64,000 nucleotides of DNA from Nectonema munidae. Its lineage: Eukaryota > Nematomorpha > Nectonematoida > Nectonematidae. The notes under the pieces are model-generated. The model made no database searches, was not told the origin of the DNA, and was given only the letters and a program-made list of their open reading frames with translations. Position numbers and translations under genes: made by a program. Positions 11,344-22,988 of the stretch are shown here, one piece after another. Numbering within the stretch: the stretch's first letter is position 1; each line of letters opens with the position of its first letter. The stretch spans positions 423,126-487,125 of the forward strand of contig JAUIRK010000862.1 in assembly GCA_030549495.1 (NCBI GenBank). Direction: 5' to 3'.

Positions 11344-11836
11344 GTAAATTACTTTTTTATTTTTTTTTATTATTCACGCTATAAACGTAAGATAAGCTTT
11401 GTAGTCGTCACTTTTTAAAATGATGAGAAAAACGATCTTCACTCTTTGATTGGTCTGTAAGATTATAAGTTAAAATCGACTAATCTTACTAAATAATTGG
11501 TGAGAAGTACGCGTCTAAATTATTCTCTATTAATTTTATAGTAAATATCAATATCTAATGTTTTTCTTATTTTACTCATTCTTTTAATCATCAACGCTAT
11601 TTGCTTAAATGATGATAAAATTGATAAATTTAATAATTAATTAAAAAATCATGATGATTTTTTTTATTTTACATATATTTCTTATATTCCATATTTTTTT
11701 TTTTCAAACTTAAGCATTAAAAAACTATTTAGTAATAAAATTTCATGAAATGGAAGACAAATATTACTTCTGAAAATATGTACATTGTTTTACACAAGCC
11801 CACAAAATATGTATCATCTTGCAACTTTTTTCACAG

Positions 11837-11943
11837 ATTTTCGTGATCAATTTGGAAAAGAGGAGAGAGAGGAGAGAAGTTATGGAAGCTGCTATGAACA
11901 TTTTGGCGTTGAATGCTACTTTTGTCACGGCTGTAGATGGCAA
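11837..11943 (+). CDS. COLGALT: GT25 / procollagen galactosyltransferase, start of C-terminal GT domain
   Basis: Between TTCACAG|ATT and CAA|GTAAGC. The translation IFVINLEKRRERREVMEAAM then NILALNATFVTAVDG is the classic opening of the GT25 domain (xFVINLxRRxDRRxxM...VDAVDG). It leaves two bases, which the next exon completes with G to make lysine. The 6.0-kb intron that follows holds an antisense LINE and an LTR element. The right-arm partner is about 44,398-44,503. Confidence 0.93.
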
Positions 11944-13119
11944 GTAAGCATTTGCTAAACATTTTCCCTCTCCGACTCTGCTTTTCTGTAACAGTTGTAC
12001 ATTTGGCCTTGTCTCTATTCAGTGTTTTCCATATTATCTCCAGGGGTATGGTGTCGGAACACCTAGCAATCAACTCCATACCATGAAATGATGTCTGTTT
12101 CTAATGTTCACCGTAAATTATTGTCACTTATTTTCACCAAGAAGAACACAAAACTGAAGTGGTTGTATCGAAAGGATTTTATGCTGGATTTTAACAATTT
12201 GTAAAGCTTTTACGCCCTTGTCAAGCTTTAGAAATGTTTGAAGTATTATTATTTTAAAACAGCGTCAAATGATTTCGCACTCATAAGAATGAACTAAGCG
12301 AATGAAAAACGCTAATTTAATAGATGTAGTTTTTTCACATTGATTTATATAACATTTTTATTTTTTTTCGTTTAATGGAATAGAAAGACTCTCCTCTATG
12401 TGTATGTGTGTATCTATTCTCTGTATCGATAGGTGTATGTGTGGAGTCCTTCAGGATCGATGCCATTTTTCTCAACTCGTTTCCATTGCTCTGTTTACTG
12501 CATGAGCTTTAATTGTTGTTTTATCAGCATTTATACTTGCTTCATCCTGAACTCAATCTGTAATTATAAAATCTTCCTTTTTTAAAGTGCTTCCATTCCT
12601 GGTTTAGGGTTAGCTAACACACACACACACAGGTATTTATCCTGACTGAGTAAGTTTGTGTTCATTATTATGAGTGAATCACTTTGTTTTGAGTCTTGGG
12701 TAATGAAAAAAAAATGTTAGGCAATCGCAAAAAGATTTCTATTTTCTCCAAAATCCAAATTTGAGTCGCGATAAATATTTGTTAATTAGAGTGTCTGTTT
12801 TGATTATGTGTTAAGATTAATATATTTTTATATTGTTGTGTTTGTTGATTTTTGACTTTTTCTCACTTTTCATCATCTTCTCTTGCTCTTTTAGATTAAA
12901 AATCGCTTTCTTCACCAAATTTAATTACTTTTTTGCACATACCAGTTTAAATAATGAATATTTACCCTTTTTTCGCTGTAACTCAATGTTTTGTATATAT
13001 TTTTGTATTTTCCAAACTTTTATAACTGATGCTTATACCTGGAGAATACTTCTAAGGAAAGTGGTGTTTCTTTTTTATGAATCGATTTTATCAATTTCTT
13101 TTTCTATCTGCAGTATCTT
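11944..13119. other. Intron sequence; one CA microsatellite
   Basis: AT-rich intron with (CA)8 at 12616-12631, partnered by a GT run at about 43,724-43,739 in the right arm. The 3' boundary of the antisense LINE lies somewhere near the end of this stretch. No coding similarity recognised. Confidence 0.5.
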
Positions 13120-13947
13120 CTTCTATTTATCCTCTTTGTTTTTGAAGGTTGGCATGAACCCTTTCTTCAATATATTCTTGACATTTCTTTCTGTATTTTT
13201 CTCTATCATTTGCACGTCTCTTCAGTTCTTCGTAATTTCTTTCTGTCATTCGTCTTCCTTCGTCAAACCAATTTAGTCTTTTTCTTCCACTTCCTTTCCC
13301 TTTTGTCGATCCAAAAGTGTTCGTGATTTCTTTCAACTCTTCTCCGCCACTACCTCTCAGTATGTGCCCGATAAATGTTATTTTTCTTTTTTCAATGCAT
13401 TTCAAAATACATGTGTTCATCATTTTCATTCTTTTCAGTACTTCAACGTTCGTCACATGGGCTGTCCGATATTCTGAGGATTCATCTGTAACACCACATT
13501 TCAAAAGCTTCAATCTTTTTTCTACTGCTCTCTTTCAATATCCAAGTTTCACTTCCATATCTCAAGATAGACCATACATATGATTCCAAAATTTTTCGTT
13601 TTAGTATCAAGCTGAGCCTACTTTTCAGGAGTTTTTTATATTTATAGAACGCTTGTCTTACTATTTCCTTGTCATCTCTTCCGTCACTTGTTAAGTTTAT
13701 TCCGAGATATTTGAAATTTTGTACACATTCAATTTTTTCTTCTTTTAATTTCACTAAAACGTATGTGTTTCCATTTTGTCTACTTTCATACATTTTGTTT
13801 TCTTCAAATTGATTCTAATGTTGTAGAGTTTACCCAAGTCATACATCTTTACAAGTAATTTATTCAATCCTTCTTCACTTTCAGATAATAAGGCGGTATT
13901 GTCTGTATACATTATTCGATTAGTTTTGAAACTTCCAATTTGTATTC

Positions 13948-14234
13948 TGTTATGTTTTTACAGAGCAAAATGGTAAAGAAAACAATTTATTGAGGAAAGG
14001 AAGAAAGAAGTGATGATATATAAGAAAATCTGCACCTATTTATACTATCGATATATTATCTTGTAAAATAGGTATGCAAATGAAGAGCCTTTCGCCTAAA
14101 ACAGTGTTCCACTGAAAGAATAGGAACCTATGCAAATATTTAATTATTTGCATAGGCCATTGTAGAGAAAGTGACTTTTAACATTGTTGTTGAGGATATG
14201 TGAAAGAATGCGTGTTTTGCATAAGACCATAACA
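13948..14234 (-). repeat. 3' LTR of the gypsy-type element
   Basis: 287 bp with TGTTATG...CATAACA ends, nearly identical to the LTR at 16219-16478 apart from one indel of about 27 bp. Preceded by the TATTC target copy at 13943-13947. Confidence 0.9.
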
Positions 14235-16218
14235 CCTCCCATCTGAGCTTTTGATCATTCAGGATCAGGAAAACGTTGGGGTGGAATTCCTTTGTTAGTT
14301 CTCTGTGATCTTTTAAGTGTTTCAGGGACGGGTAAAAGTTCATCTTGCTTTTTTCCCTCAGATAAAGTTTCTTTTGAGAGGTATTCAAAAGATATATCTT
14401 CTCCGGGTTCACTATCTTCCGAAGTAGAAGAACGCGGTTGTAATTTTTCAATGTGGCGTCTCCATGTAGGACCGTTTGGGTAGACTTTGACGTTGTACGT
14501 TCGTTGACCCTTGATTTTTATGATAACCGCTGCAACCCAACGTGGATTGTACTTTTTGAAAGCTTTAGAGCGACGTAGGTTTATTTCTGTTTGTTTGCTT
14601 TGTGCTATGTGAGCCGGCGACGGAATCCAAATGTCTATTTTTGTTCTTATCTGACGAGAATTTAGTAGCTCACTTTAGCGAGTAGCCTGTAATGTTTGGT
14701 GTTCTTTGATATTGGATTAAAAACTCTTGTAAGGCTCTTTTCGGCGATAGAGAAGATTTCTATTTAAGAAAAAAATATAATACACATGTTGTATATCGGA
14801 AGATGTTAATCGACTAAGTGCATCGGCATTTGTATGGTTAGCGTTCTTGCGATATTCGATGGTGTAGTCATATTGCTTTAAATCCCTGGAAATGAAGTTG
14901 CACTCCAATGAATCTAAAACTTTATCTACAGATAGTTTTAATTGTTTAATGGCCACTCTCCCCAAAAGATTAAGATTATCGGTTACTGTATATCTAATAT
15001 CAACCTCATTTTTACTACCTGGTACTTTCGTTTCTGCTGTGAAACTTCCTCTTGTTTTCAAAAAGTGTTTGCTCGCAGATTCGTAATGAGGAGTTGACTG
15101 ATCTAAAATTGGTTTGCCTATATCTTTCCAAAGTTGTTGTGTGATGAAGTTTCCTGTTGTTGCAGTGTCCAACTCCAATATACATCTGTGGCCTTTAATA
15201 GAAAGAGGTATCTCCATCTTTGGAAGTTCCTGTGAGCTGACAGACGCAGCTGTACCCAGAGTTTTGATGGAATCCTTCGTGCCTTTCTTTCTACATACCA
15301 CTTCTAAGTGACATTTTAAATGACAAAAATTACACATTGTTTGCCTAAAGCGACACTCTTGTGGTTTGTGGTTTGCTTTTCCACAGCGATAGCAGCGAAA
15401 CTTTGCTTTTGTTTCAGTCTTTTTCTTTAGAAACTCTTTTGGTGCTGCATGTAAATGATTTACTTCTGTAACTTTAGTGTGATATCCAAAAACGGTTTCT
15501 TTTGCAATCTTGGGTGCGTTTTCCGTTTTTAAAAATTGCCTTTGACCGCTTCGTTTCTAATTGAGCAAATAGATCTTGTGCGCAGTGCTTCATCTTGAGG
15601 ATCTTTTATTGAGGAAAAGTTACAAGTTGCTGCATCCTGGCGAATGCGGGCTGCAAGTTCTTGAATCTTTTCTCCGGGTTTACGTTGAAGATCACTCCAG
15701 AATTTGAAGCGTTCCCTCACAACAAATCTTTTAGGATCGTATTGAGCATTCATGAAATCTATAATTTCTTGCATGCTCAAGTTATTGATGTCTTTAGGCA
15801 GCGAGCTTTGGGCTGCAAGATTGGAGAGTAACTTGTAGATGCAGGGTGATTGATTTGTCAGAAAAACTTGCGCTTTTCGATGTTCCGGATAGAATTTGCT
15901 CCAAGAAATGTGCAAAAACGAGCGAAGTAATCTTTCCAAAGTTCAGAAGTAGAATCAAATGGTGCAAACTGACAAAATCCTCCTTGAGAAGAAAAGACCT
16001 CAATAGGTTTTGAAGAAATATCTTCCCTAAGTTGATCTATCCTTTTTGCATCTTCTCCACGTTGCGCGTTTAATATTTCGATCATTGTCTTCTGCTGTTC
16101 TATTTGCTTTTGCATCAGCACCACCAGGTCTTTAGTTTCTATCATTGTCTTGCCAATTCCGAAGATGTTCTTTGTCGAGAAGTTTTGCAAGATCCTGCTG
16201 ACTGCGCCAGAAAGGCTC

Positions 16219-16478
16219 TGTTATGTTTTTACAGAGCAAAATGGTAAAGAAAACAATTTATTGAGGAAAGGAAGAAAGAAGTAATGCTATATAAGAAAAT
16301 CTGCACCTATTTATACTATCGATATATTATCTTGTAAAATAGGTATGCAAATGAAGAGCCTTTCGCCTAAAACAGTTAATAATTTAATTATTTGCATAGG
16401 CCATTGTAGAGAAAGTGACTTTTAACATTGTTGTTGAGGGAATGTAAAAGAATGCGTGTTTTGCATAAGACCATAACA
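16219..16478 (-). repeat. 5' LTR of the gypsy-type element
   Basis: 260 bp with the same ends as its partner LTR. Followed by the TATTC target copy at 16479-16483, with a primer-binding-like TGGCGCAGT just inside the element on the minus strand. Confidence 0.9.
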
Positions 16479-17979
16479 TATTCCATCATCGTCTTTCAAA
16501 TCTTTGAACGCTTCATCTGAATATGTATTAAAAAGTAGTGGGGAAAGCACGCATCCTTGTCTAACACCTCTTTTTATTTTGATTGGCAAATCTTCGTAAC
16601 CCTTCATATATCCTTCTTGATTTTTGTATAAATTTTCAATGATTCTTATACATTTGCTAGATATTCCACGTTTTATCAAAGTTTTCAACAACGTTTGGTA
16701 GTTTACTTTATCGAAGGCCTTTTCAAAATCCACAAAACATATATACGTTTCTTGTTTCTGATTAATTCTATGCGTTATGATAGATTTCAATGCTGTGATA
16801 GCTTCAATTGTTCCACGATTAAGTAAAAATCCGTACTGCAGCGTATTCAATTTTGGATTCAATACAGCTGATATTCTACTTTGTATGATATGAAATAAAA
16901 GCTTTGAAACGTGCGACGTTATTGCAATAGTTCTATGTTCTTCGCATTTAGATGCATTTTCTCATTTAAACTTTTTCCACCATTTTTGATGAGCTCTATT
17001 GGTATCTTGTCTGGTCCAATTGCCTTATGATTCTTCATTTTTCCCAAAGCTAGTTCGTATTCTTCTTTGTTAATTTCCTTATCTAGACATTCTTCATTCC
17101 CTTCTTCAACATTTCTATAAATATCATGGCAATTATCAGCTTCTATTTCTGATGTTCCATATGGTTTATTCATATATCTTTGCCATCTTTCTCCAATTTC
17201 AATTTTTTCTGTTAGTAAGTTTCCATGTTCGTCTGATATGTTATTATTTCTGTTTACTTTTTGTTTGTTTTCAAACCCCTTGATTCTATTATGCATTTCC
17301 CTTATGTTGTTTCTTTTCACACTTGCTTTGAATTTCTTTGCATAGTTTTTTGTATTCACAGTATTAATTTTATTAATTTCATTATCTCATCTGTCATCCA
17401 AGGTTTTCTTTTTCTTTTTACATATTAAGTTTTGCCAATTTCTTCTACTTTTCACTTCTGCTTTTCACTGATTTTCTTCTAGAATTCTTTTGAATTGACA
17501 TGAGGAAATCTGTGATCTCGATTTGTAGCTTTGTTTTTCCAATTTTTATCAAGTTTTATTTTTAGATTCACGACAATCATATTGTGATCCGTACCACAGT
17601 CTGGTCGACTGATTGGTCTGCACTTCTTGATACTATTTCTATACCCTTGATTAACAAGTATATAATCAATTTGATTCTTTGCTTTTCCATATGGTTTTGT
17701 CCATGTGTGTCTTCTTTTTTTTCTGCAGTATCATGTTTTCAATTCTTAAATCCTAAACTTAAATTTCAAAATAATCATAGTTACAAATTGTATTGATTCA
17801 TTTCCAAAGATACACACTACAAAAATTGCAAATATTAAAAAAAATATTTAATGCGTTTTTATGAAGTCAAGGAGCAGTTGTGTTTCTTGATGAATTGACT
17901 TTTAAATGACAGACGTCAAGCTTTCTTCAAAATTCTTTTAATAAATAATGATATGTAATAAATGCTTTCTCAATTCTAG

Positions 17980-18112
17980 GAATCTGAATAAAGAGTATTT
18001 GCACGCTAATGGAATAAAACGGTTGCCTGGCTATTTAGATCCTTTCCATCAAAGAAGCATGAAGTATGGAGAAATTGCATGTTTTTTAAGTCACTATAAC
18101 ATATGGAGACAG
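17980..18112 (+). CDS. COLGALT: GT25 / procollagen galactosyltransferase exon
   Basis: Between AATTCTAG|GAA and CAG|GTAGGA. With the two bases carried over it reads KNLNKEYLHANGIKRLPGY then LDPFHQRSMKYGEIACFLSH and YNIWRQ. This matches the strongly conserved GT25 block LPGYxDPYxGRxLTKGExGCFLSHYxIW, so the identification is secure. It ends in phase 0. In the right arm (about 38,835-38,942) the same exon has lost about 25 bases and cannot be read through. Confidence 0.95.
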
Positions 18113-19518
18113 GTAGGATAAATAATATTAATGTATTCACTTGAATTTTTGATTAAACCTAAAATTAATATCAACTCTTCAAACCACTAAAATGCTAACT
18201 AACTTTAGTGTATGCCTTCTTAAAATTAATATCATCTCCTTTAAACACAAAAATGTTATTTTTTGTCCATAACTTAGTGTGAATTATTGGTTTTTAGCAA
18301 TGGAGCATACATAAAAATGCCTGCTTAGTTCTACCCAATATGTGGTTATGTATATAAATATCATAACCTATAAAGATTTGATATTTTTTTTAAATTTTAT
18401 TCAAAACAAGATCAAAAGTATTGTGTAACTTTATTCTCAAAAACAGAACTTTTCATGATACTTAAGTACTCAAACTATATAAACAACCAATTTTAGACTG
18501 CTTTTCCTGTTCACAAAGCATCAAAAAGACAATCTTAAAAACTCTTCAAAGTTTAATTTGCAGTCTAAATACTATTGAAAAGTATAAATTGAGCTTCATT
18601 TTGACGTTTCCTTAAGAATCGAAGTTATGAAAAAATTTAAAAAGCTAACTCGTTTGCACAAATCCTATGTTTCTTTAAATTTAAACGTATTCAAAACAAT
18701 ATAATTTTAAAGTTATTTTTTAGAGTTTAATGTGATACAGTCCAATCATGTTTAAAAAGCCTAAAATGGCAAAATTTTCTTAGTAAAATTAATAATCTTA
18801 GTTAAGGCTTTAATTTGACATGTCACTTGTCTAAAATGGTCAAGAAACAAAAAAGTTATAAACAAAAATAACAAAATAAAAAACGTATAAAATTTAAACT
18901 AAAAAGCTAAAATTTAATAGTACATAGAACTCGTTATAGACAAAAGACTGTTGCATGCATATACAAATTTTGCAACTACATCACTATATTTCTCTAGTGC
19001 GTATGTATATATACTTACTATGGTAATGGATAAGCGCTTCTTTGATAAAGGTTAATATATAGCCAAAGGATCTAAAGGTGCAAAAAGTGCTGATGAGTGT
19101 TGAAATTTTGTTTTATAGACCTGCTGAGTTAAACCTTTAGTTTTACATTAAAGCTAAAAAAATTGAACAAATTTGAAGATAAGCAATATACATAACTATA
19201 GTAACGTATCTATGCAAAATTTGAAAAATTTTGTTTTGTAGTTTTTTTTGCAAATGACCTCCGATAAAAGTGGTGAGTATATCGTCCTATATACATGTTG
19301 TTGTTGTTATTCTTATTGTTATATATACATTATACATATATCAATTTTTTTCGTTATATTTTATGTTTAATATCTTTTTCAAAAGTTGTTCAAATTTTTT
19401 GAAATTTTGCTATGAGGTTCTATTTTTATATCTTAGCAGCTGTGCAAATTTTGGTCAGTTTAAATTTTGTTGAAAAAAAGTTTCTTTATTCTATGTACCT
19501 TCTTGAAATGTATTTTAG
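18113..19518. other. GT25 intron, no features recognised
   Basis: A 1.4-kb AT-rich intron. Short similar phrases repeat (ATTAATATCA near 18165 and 18225), but I see no transposon ends or coding sequence. Confidence 0.6.
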
Positions 19519-19646
19519 ATGATTAAAGAAAAATTAAAATCTATATTGATTCTCGAAGATGATGTTAGGGTTGCATCGGATTTCAAAGAACGCATTTTAC
19601 AAACTCTGAAAGATGCCGAACGCCTTGAAATTGAATGGGATTTGAT
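19519..19646 (+). CDS. COLGALT: GT25 exon with the EDD metal-binding motif
   Basis: Between TATTTTAG|ATG and AT|GTGAGT. It reads MIKEKLKSILILEDDVRVAS, DFKERILQTLKDAERLEIEW and DL, then two bases that make isoleucine with the next exon. LILEDDVRV is the family's acidic EDD motif, needed for Mn/UDP-galactose binding in the C-terminal GT domain, and it is intact. ERLEIEWDLIYFGRKR follows the family pattern DVExxxLxWDLIYxGRK. The next intron is only 57 bases. Confidence 0.95.
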
Positions 19647-19703
19647 GTGAGTATTTCATTTCTCTTTACATGACCGTTGGTTATACAAAACATCCTTTGG
19701 TAG

Positions 19704-19910
19704 TTATTTCGGACGAAAAAGATTAGTGCCTCCTGAAGAGGAAAATTTTGTCTATGGATCAGATTTGCTAGTGTGGCCCGATTATTCCCATTGGTCACTA
19801 GCATATGCTTTGAGTTCCAATGGCGCTAAAAAGCTATTGAAGGTTGCTCCGTTAGAAAAGATGCTGGCACTTGACGAATTCATACCCATCATGTTCGATG
19901 CACACCCAAA
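19704..19910 (+). CDS. COLGALT: GT25 / procollagen galactosyltransferase exon
   Basis: Between TTTGGTAG|TTA and CAAA|GTACTC. It begins IYFGRKRLVPPEEENFVYGS, continues DLLVWPDYSHWSLAYALSS and NGAKKLLKVAPLEKMLALDE, and ends FIPIMFDAHPN across the junction. These match the GT25 blocks YSYWTLAYALxxxGAxKLL and MLPVDEFLPIMFDxHPN. The frame stays open into the 59-base intron (19911-19969) only by chance. Using the GT donor at 19911 restores the conserved continuation. Confidence 0.95.
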
Positions 19911-19969
19911 GTACTCTTTGTTTGTCTTCCCTCTTCTTTTCGAATCAATTTTCATTCTTTTGGATTTAG

Positions 19970-20156
19970 TGATGCTTGGAAGGCGTTTTTCCCCAATCGC
20001 AATCTTCTGGCCTTTTCTGCGTATCCTTTGATAGCTTTTCCAAGGTATTATATTGGAAATGAAAACTATATAAGCGACACTGAAGATTCGGAGGTTATTC
20101 ATGATGAGGACAAGAGCTCTTCTCCTGTTAAATTACATTCTTCCAAAGAATTATAA
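19970..20156 (+). CDS. COLGALT: GT25 / procollagen galactosyltransferase terminal exon
   Basis: Acceptor GGATTTAG|TGAT, stop TAA at 20154-20156. It encodes DAWKAFFPNRNLLAFSAYPL, IAFPRYYIGNENYISDTEDS and an acidic/serine tail ending HSSKEL. The first part matches the family's AHFxPRDLxAFSAxPLL...SDTE. Family members end in an ER-retrieval tetrapeptide such as RDEL. The last four residues here, SKEL, look like a weak variant of it, consistent with an ER-lumen enzyme, though retrieval is not proven. Together the eight exons in this arm give about 389 residues. Confidence 0.93.
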
Positions 20157-20762
20157 CTCGTTTCCCTCTTTCGTGCCATACTTTCATCAGCCTTACATTA
20201 ATTTATTTTTATATTTTATTCTATTTTTCATTAAAAAATTTGTTATGCGCATCCGAATATAATAAGTTTTCTATTTTTTAATTATTATTAGGTTTTACGT
20301 TTTTAATAAAAAATTTTTCTACCGAATTTGCATTTTAGAAGTAACTTATTCCATATAAATTTAACAATATCTCAGTTTTTCCATTTATCAAGGACTAGGT
20401 TTAAAAATCATTGAAAAATATTATTATATCTGTAGATAATTTGAAAGTTTTAAGAAAATCATTCTCATCTGTAATTTTTTAATTAGATGGAAATTATTTA
20501 TCTCTTTCAACAAAATAAAGAAAAATAATTATTAAATTAGTTGAAAGAATAAAACTTTATTAGAATATTTCAAGTCACATGCGCCTTTCTCAATCAAGTT
20601 AACGTAATCTATAAAAATAGATATTCCAAGAAGTGTGCTCGGAATATAAAAAACTTTATTAATAGAAACTTGTGAGAATTTAAGTATGGCGTTAAAATGT
20701 TATTCTTTCACCTATATTATCACAATCTTTCAATTAATGATTAAATTTAACATATATGTAGT
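20157..20762. other. GT25 3' untranslated/intergenic region
   Basis: AT-rich. An AATAAA at 20305-20310, about 150 bases after the stop, is a candidate polyadenylation signal. Further AATAAA matches occur near 20515 and 20550. No other feature seen. Confidence 0.45.
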
Positions 20763-22980
20763 CAGGCATGTAGCCCCCCCCCCTCCCCCTCTCGAAACCA
20801 AATTTTTTTTATATAAAATCAATGGAAACACTTTGGAGTAATTTTAAAGCATGAGACTCATTCAGTTACAACACTGTTTCCAAGTTTTCATAAATCTAAG
20901 CTGCATGCACGTGTGTTTGCTTTATATTCCAGACCTTTTGAAAGCCTCAAGATTACATATATAATCTGCGTGATAGTGAAGTGAAGGCCTAACAAGCTTT
21001 GTGATGTAACTTACAAATTAGTGTAACACACTAACATCTTCATACTTTATTTAATTCACAAGTAATTATTTAACACAATTTGCTTGATAAAGGTTCATGA
21101 TTAAAAAGAAAAAATTTGCTTAAATAATAAATTTTCGCTTGGTTCAAAGAATCCAAATAATTTCAGTTCCTTAATTTTATTATTATTAGGCATATTTTAA
21201 AATTGAATTGTTTCAGTACTTACTGAATATATGAGAAAAAGAAATAAATGTGCGAGTTCATTGGTTTCAAGTTTAACAATGTTTAGCAATTGGTTAAAAG
21301 TTTAAAATCAATTTCTCGCTTTCCTCGTTTAATAAGGTGCTTTAGGGTCGATCTTAAAACATTTTTATACATACGTATTTTTTAAAATTCACGCATCAAA
21401 AATGTTAAATTTAACAAACTTTTTATATATATTTACTTATATTTCTAAAGTCTTTATTTTTGGTTTTCCTCAAGCAACTTTAATTATATGATGTATTTGA
21501 TTTTTTTGAATCAAAACAATTTTAACTGATTTAAAACTGTTCTCAAAATTTTGTAACTTTGTTTAGTGAATAAGTCTAAAGTTTTAAATAATCATTTTAG
21601 TAAAAACTGCGTAGCTCACTCTTTTCTTTCATTAATTTTCAGGGATAATGCACAAAAAAATAATACTGAAGAAACGCAATCTAATGATCTTGGATCAAAA
21701 GAAGGGCAACCTTTCCAACCAATTTTGAAAGTGTACAGTCCGAAAAGTAATGGAACTAGGGTTAGAAATTTTCAAAGTTCTTGGTTTAATCGAAGACCAT
21801 GGCTAGAATATTCAATCATCAAGAAGGCTTGTTTTTGTTGTAGAAATTTTTCAGTTAAAAAAGAGCACTCTGACGATAGTTTCACACAAATAGAATATAA
21901 ACATTGGAAACATTCTTTGGAAATAGATAGAGGCTTCAATAAGCATGAAATCTGTCATATTGATTCTCACAAAAATTGGATTGAAAAAATGAGAGATTGT
22001 CAAAAAATCTCTCGGTGTCAACAATTTTGACCAGCTCTCAACTTGGAAAAAAACAGGTATAATAGTACATTTCAAAAATATCGTTTATTCGTTTTTATTA
22101 TTTTTAGATACTACATTAAGTCTGTTTTTGATGCAATGATTTTTCTTGTTTCAAATGAGCTTCCTTTTCGTGCATACATTGAAAGGCCACATAACCCTGA
22201 CACTAATAATAATTAGTGATAGTGAACGTAATGGTCTCTTTTTGAACTTATTTAAATACACAATGAAAAAAGATTTGAAACGTTTTGAGGTTTTTTTTAA
22301 ACTTCTACTTTTTTTATATAAAAATTTTGATTTATAGATTTACAAGGCCATACCAAAAAATGCTAAATATACGTCCCCTAAAGTTCAAAATCAAATTTTA
22401 GAGGTTTTGGCTCATTTAACTATTTCAAAAATAGTAAACGATGTTAATTATTTGTGTCTTATGACAGATGGTACAAGAGATATGAAAAATATTTCTATTG
22501 TAATTTTTAAAATACTAATTTTTCTTTTTGATAATTTTAAAAAATTTATTAAGCTTAACTCATTTACGACCAATGTTCCTATTTTTGAACATAAGTAATT
22601 TCATCTTCGTCTGCTTTTTTCAATGACTTTGAATATAAATCGTCTGCGTTTTTTTAGATATCGTCTGCTTTGCTTGGCCTTAAATGGGTTTATATGACAT
22701 TATTTACCGATACGTGTGAACGGTCTTTTTCAACACTAAAAAGACTTTTTACCAACGAAAGAAGCACAATGCTCCATGAAAGAAAAAGAAATCTGATTAT
22801 TTTATCAAGTTTATCAGAATATGTAAAGAAGATTGACCTTACGGAGTATTTAAAAGAGTTTGCAAAGAAATCTCGAAAAATTAAATTATTTTAAAGTTAA
22901 AATAAATTTTTTTATTTAGTAACAATTTATTTCTTGCCCCATCTGGCCCCACTAATTAAAAACTTCTGGCTACGTTACTG
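20763..22980 (+). mobile_element. ZMYM1-like hAT transposon, deletion derivative with intact ends
   Basis: The ends are CAGGCATGTAGCC and, inverted, GGCTACGTTACTG. The exact octamer TATGTAGT flanks both sides (20755-20762 and 22981-22988), so the 2,218-bp element is complete at its ends. The plus strand encodes pieces of a ZMYM1-type hAT transposase: the TTF-type zinc finger region with FQSSWFNRRPWLEYSIIKKA and CFCCRNF (about 21770-21850), ELPFRAYIERPHNPD, then ISKIVNDVNYL and LMTDGTRDMKN (about 22420-22490), and the C-terminal dimerisation block DTCERSFSTLKRLFTNERST (22710-22894). Much of the catalytic centre is missing and stops intervene, so it is non-autonomous. It lies 606 bases after the GT25 stop codon. 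Confidence 0.9.
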
Positions 22981-22988
22981 TATGTAGT

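Larger units (their letters stand above)
13948..16478 (-). mobile_element. Ty3/gypsy-type LTR retroelement, broken copy
   Basis: It runs on the minus strand, inserted in the RT of the antisense LINE. LTRs are at 13948-14234 and 16219-16478, each beginning TGTTATG and ending CATAACA. The target duplication TATTC is exact (13943-13947 and 16479-16483). Next to the 5' LTR is TGGCGCAGT, a primer-binding-site-like motif of insect gypsy elements. Before the 3' LTR is a purine tract (AGATGGGAGG). Recognisable parts are a gag-like region (16190-15529), two CCHC zinc knuckles (about 15400-15310), a retropepsin-like region, the RNase H tail (NADALSRL) and an integrase tail near the 3' LTR. At about 2.5 kb it lacks much of pol and is a fossil with several breaks. 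The LTRs differ by about six substitutions in 260 positions plus one indel, so the insertion is fairly young. Confidence 0.88.
13120..17740 (-). mobile_element. 5'-truncated LINE, split by an LTR element
   Basis: A non-LTR retrotransposon, antisense to GT25. From its 5' side (right) to its 3' side (left): endonuclease tail KNQIDYILVNQGYRNS and SRPDCGTDHNMIVVNL (about 17700-17560); pre-RT region and fingers with MKNHKAIGPDKIPIELIKN (17359-16919); RT with YICFVDFEKAFDKVN and RGVRQGCVLSPLLFN (16862-16484). After the LTR insertion come the catalytic box region IMYTDNTALLSES (about 13920-13880; YADD reads YTDN), KYLGINLTSDGR, GSETWILKES and a basic C-terminus to 13127. It is 5'-truncated within the endonuclease, as LINE insertions usually are, and a frame shift or two add to the damage. 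Clade not assigned. Confidence 0.85.

Noticed and set aside
12833-13583. Plus-strand frames rich in F, S and I
   Set aside because: Antisense to the LINE C-terminal region and low-complexity AT-rich intron; no membrane-protein family recognised.
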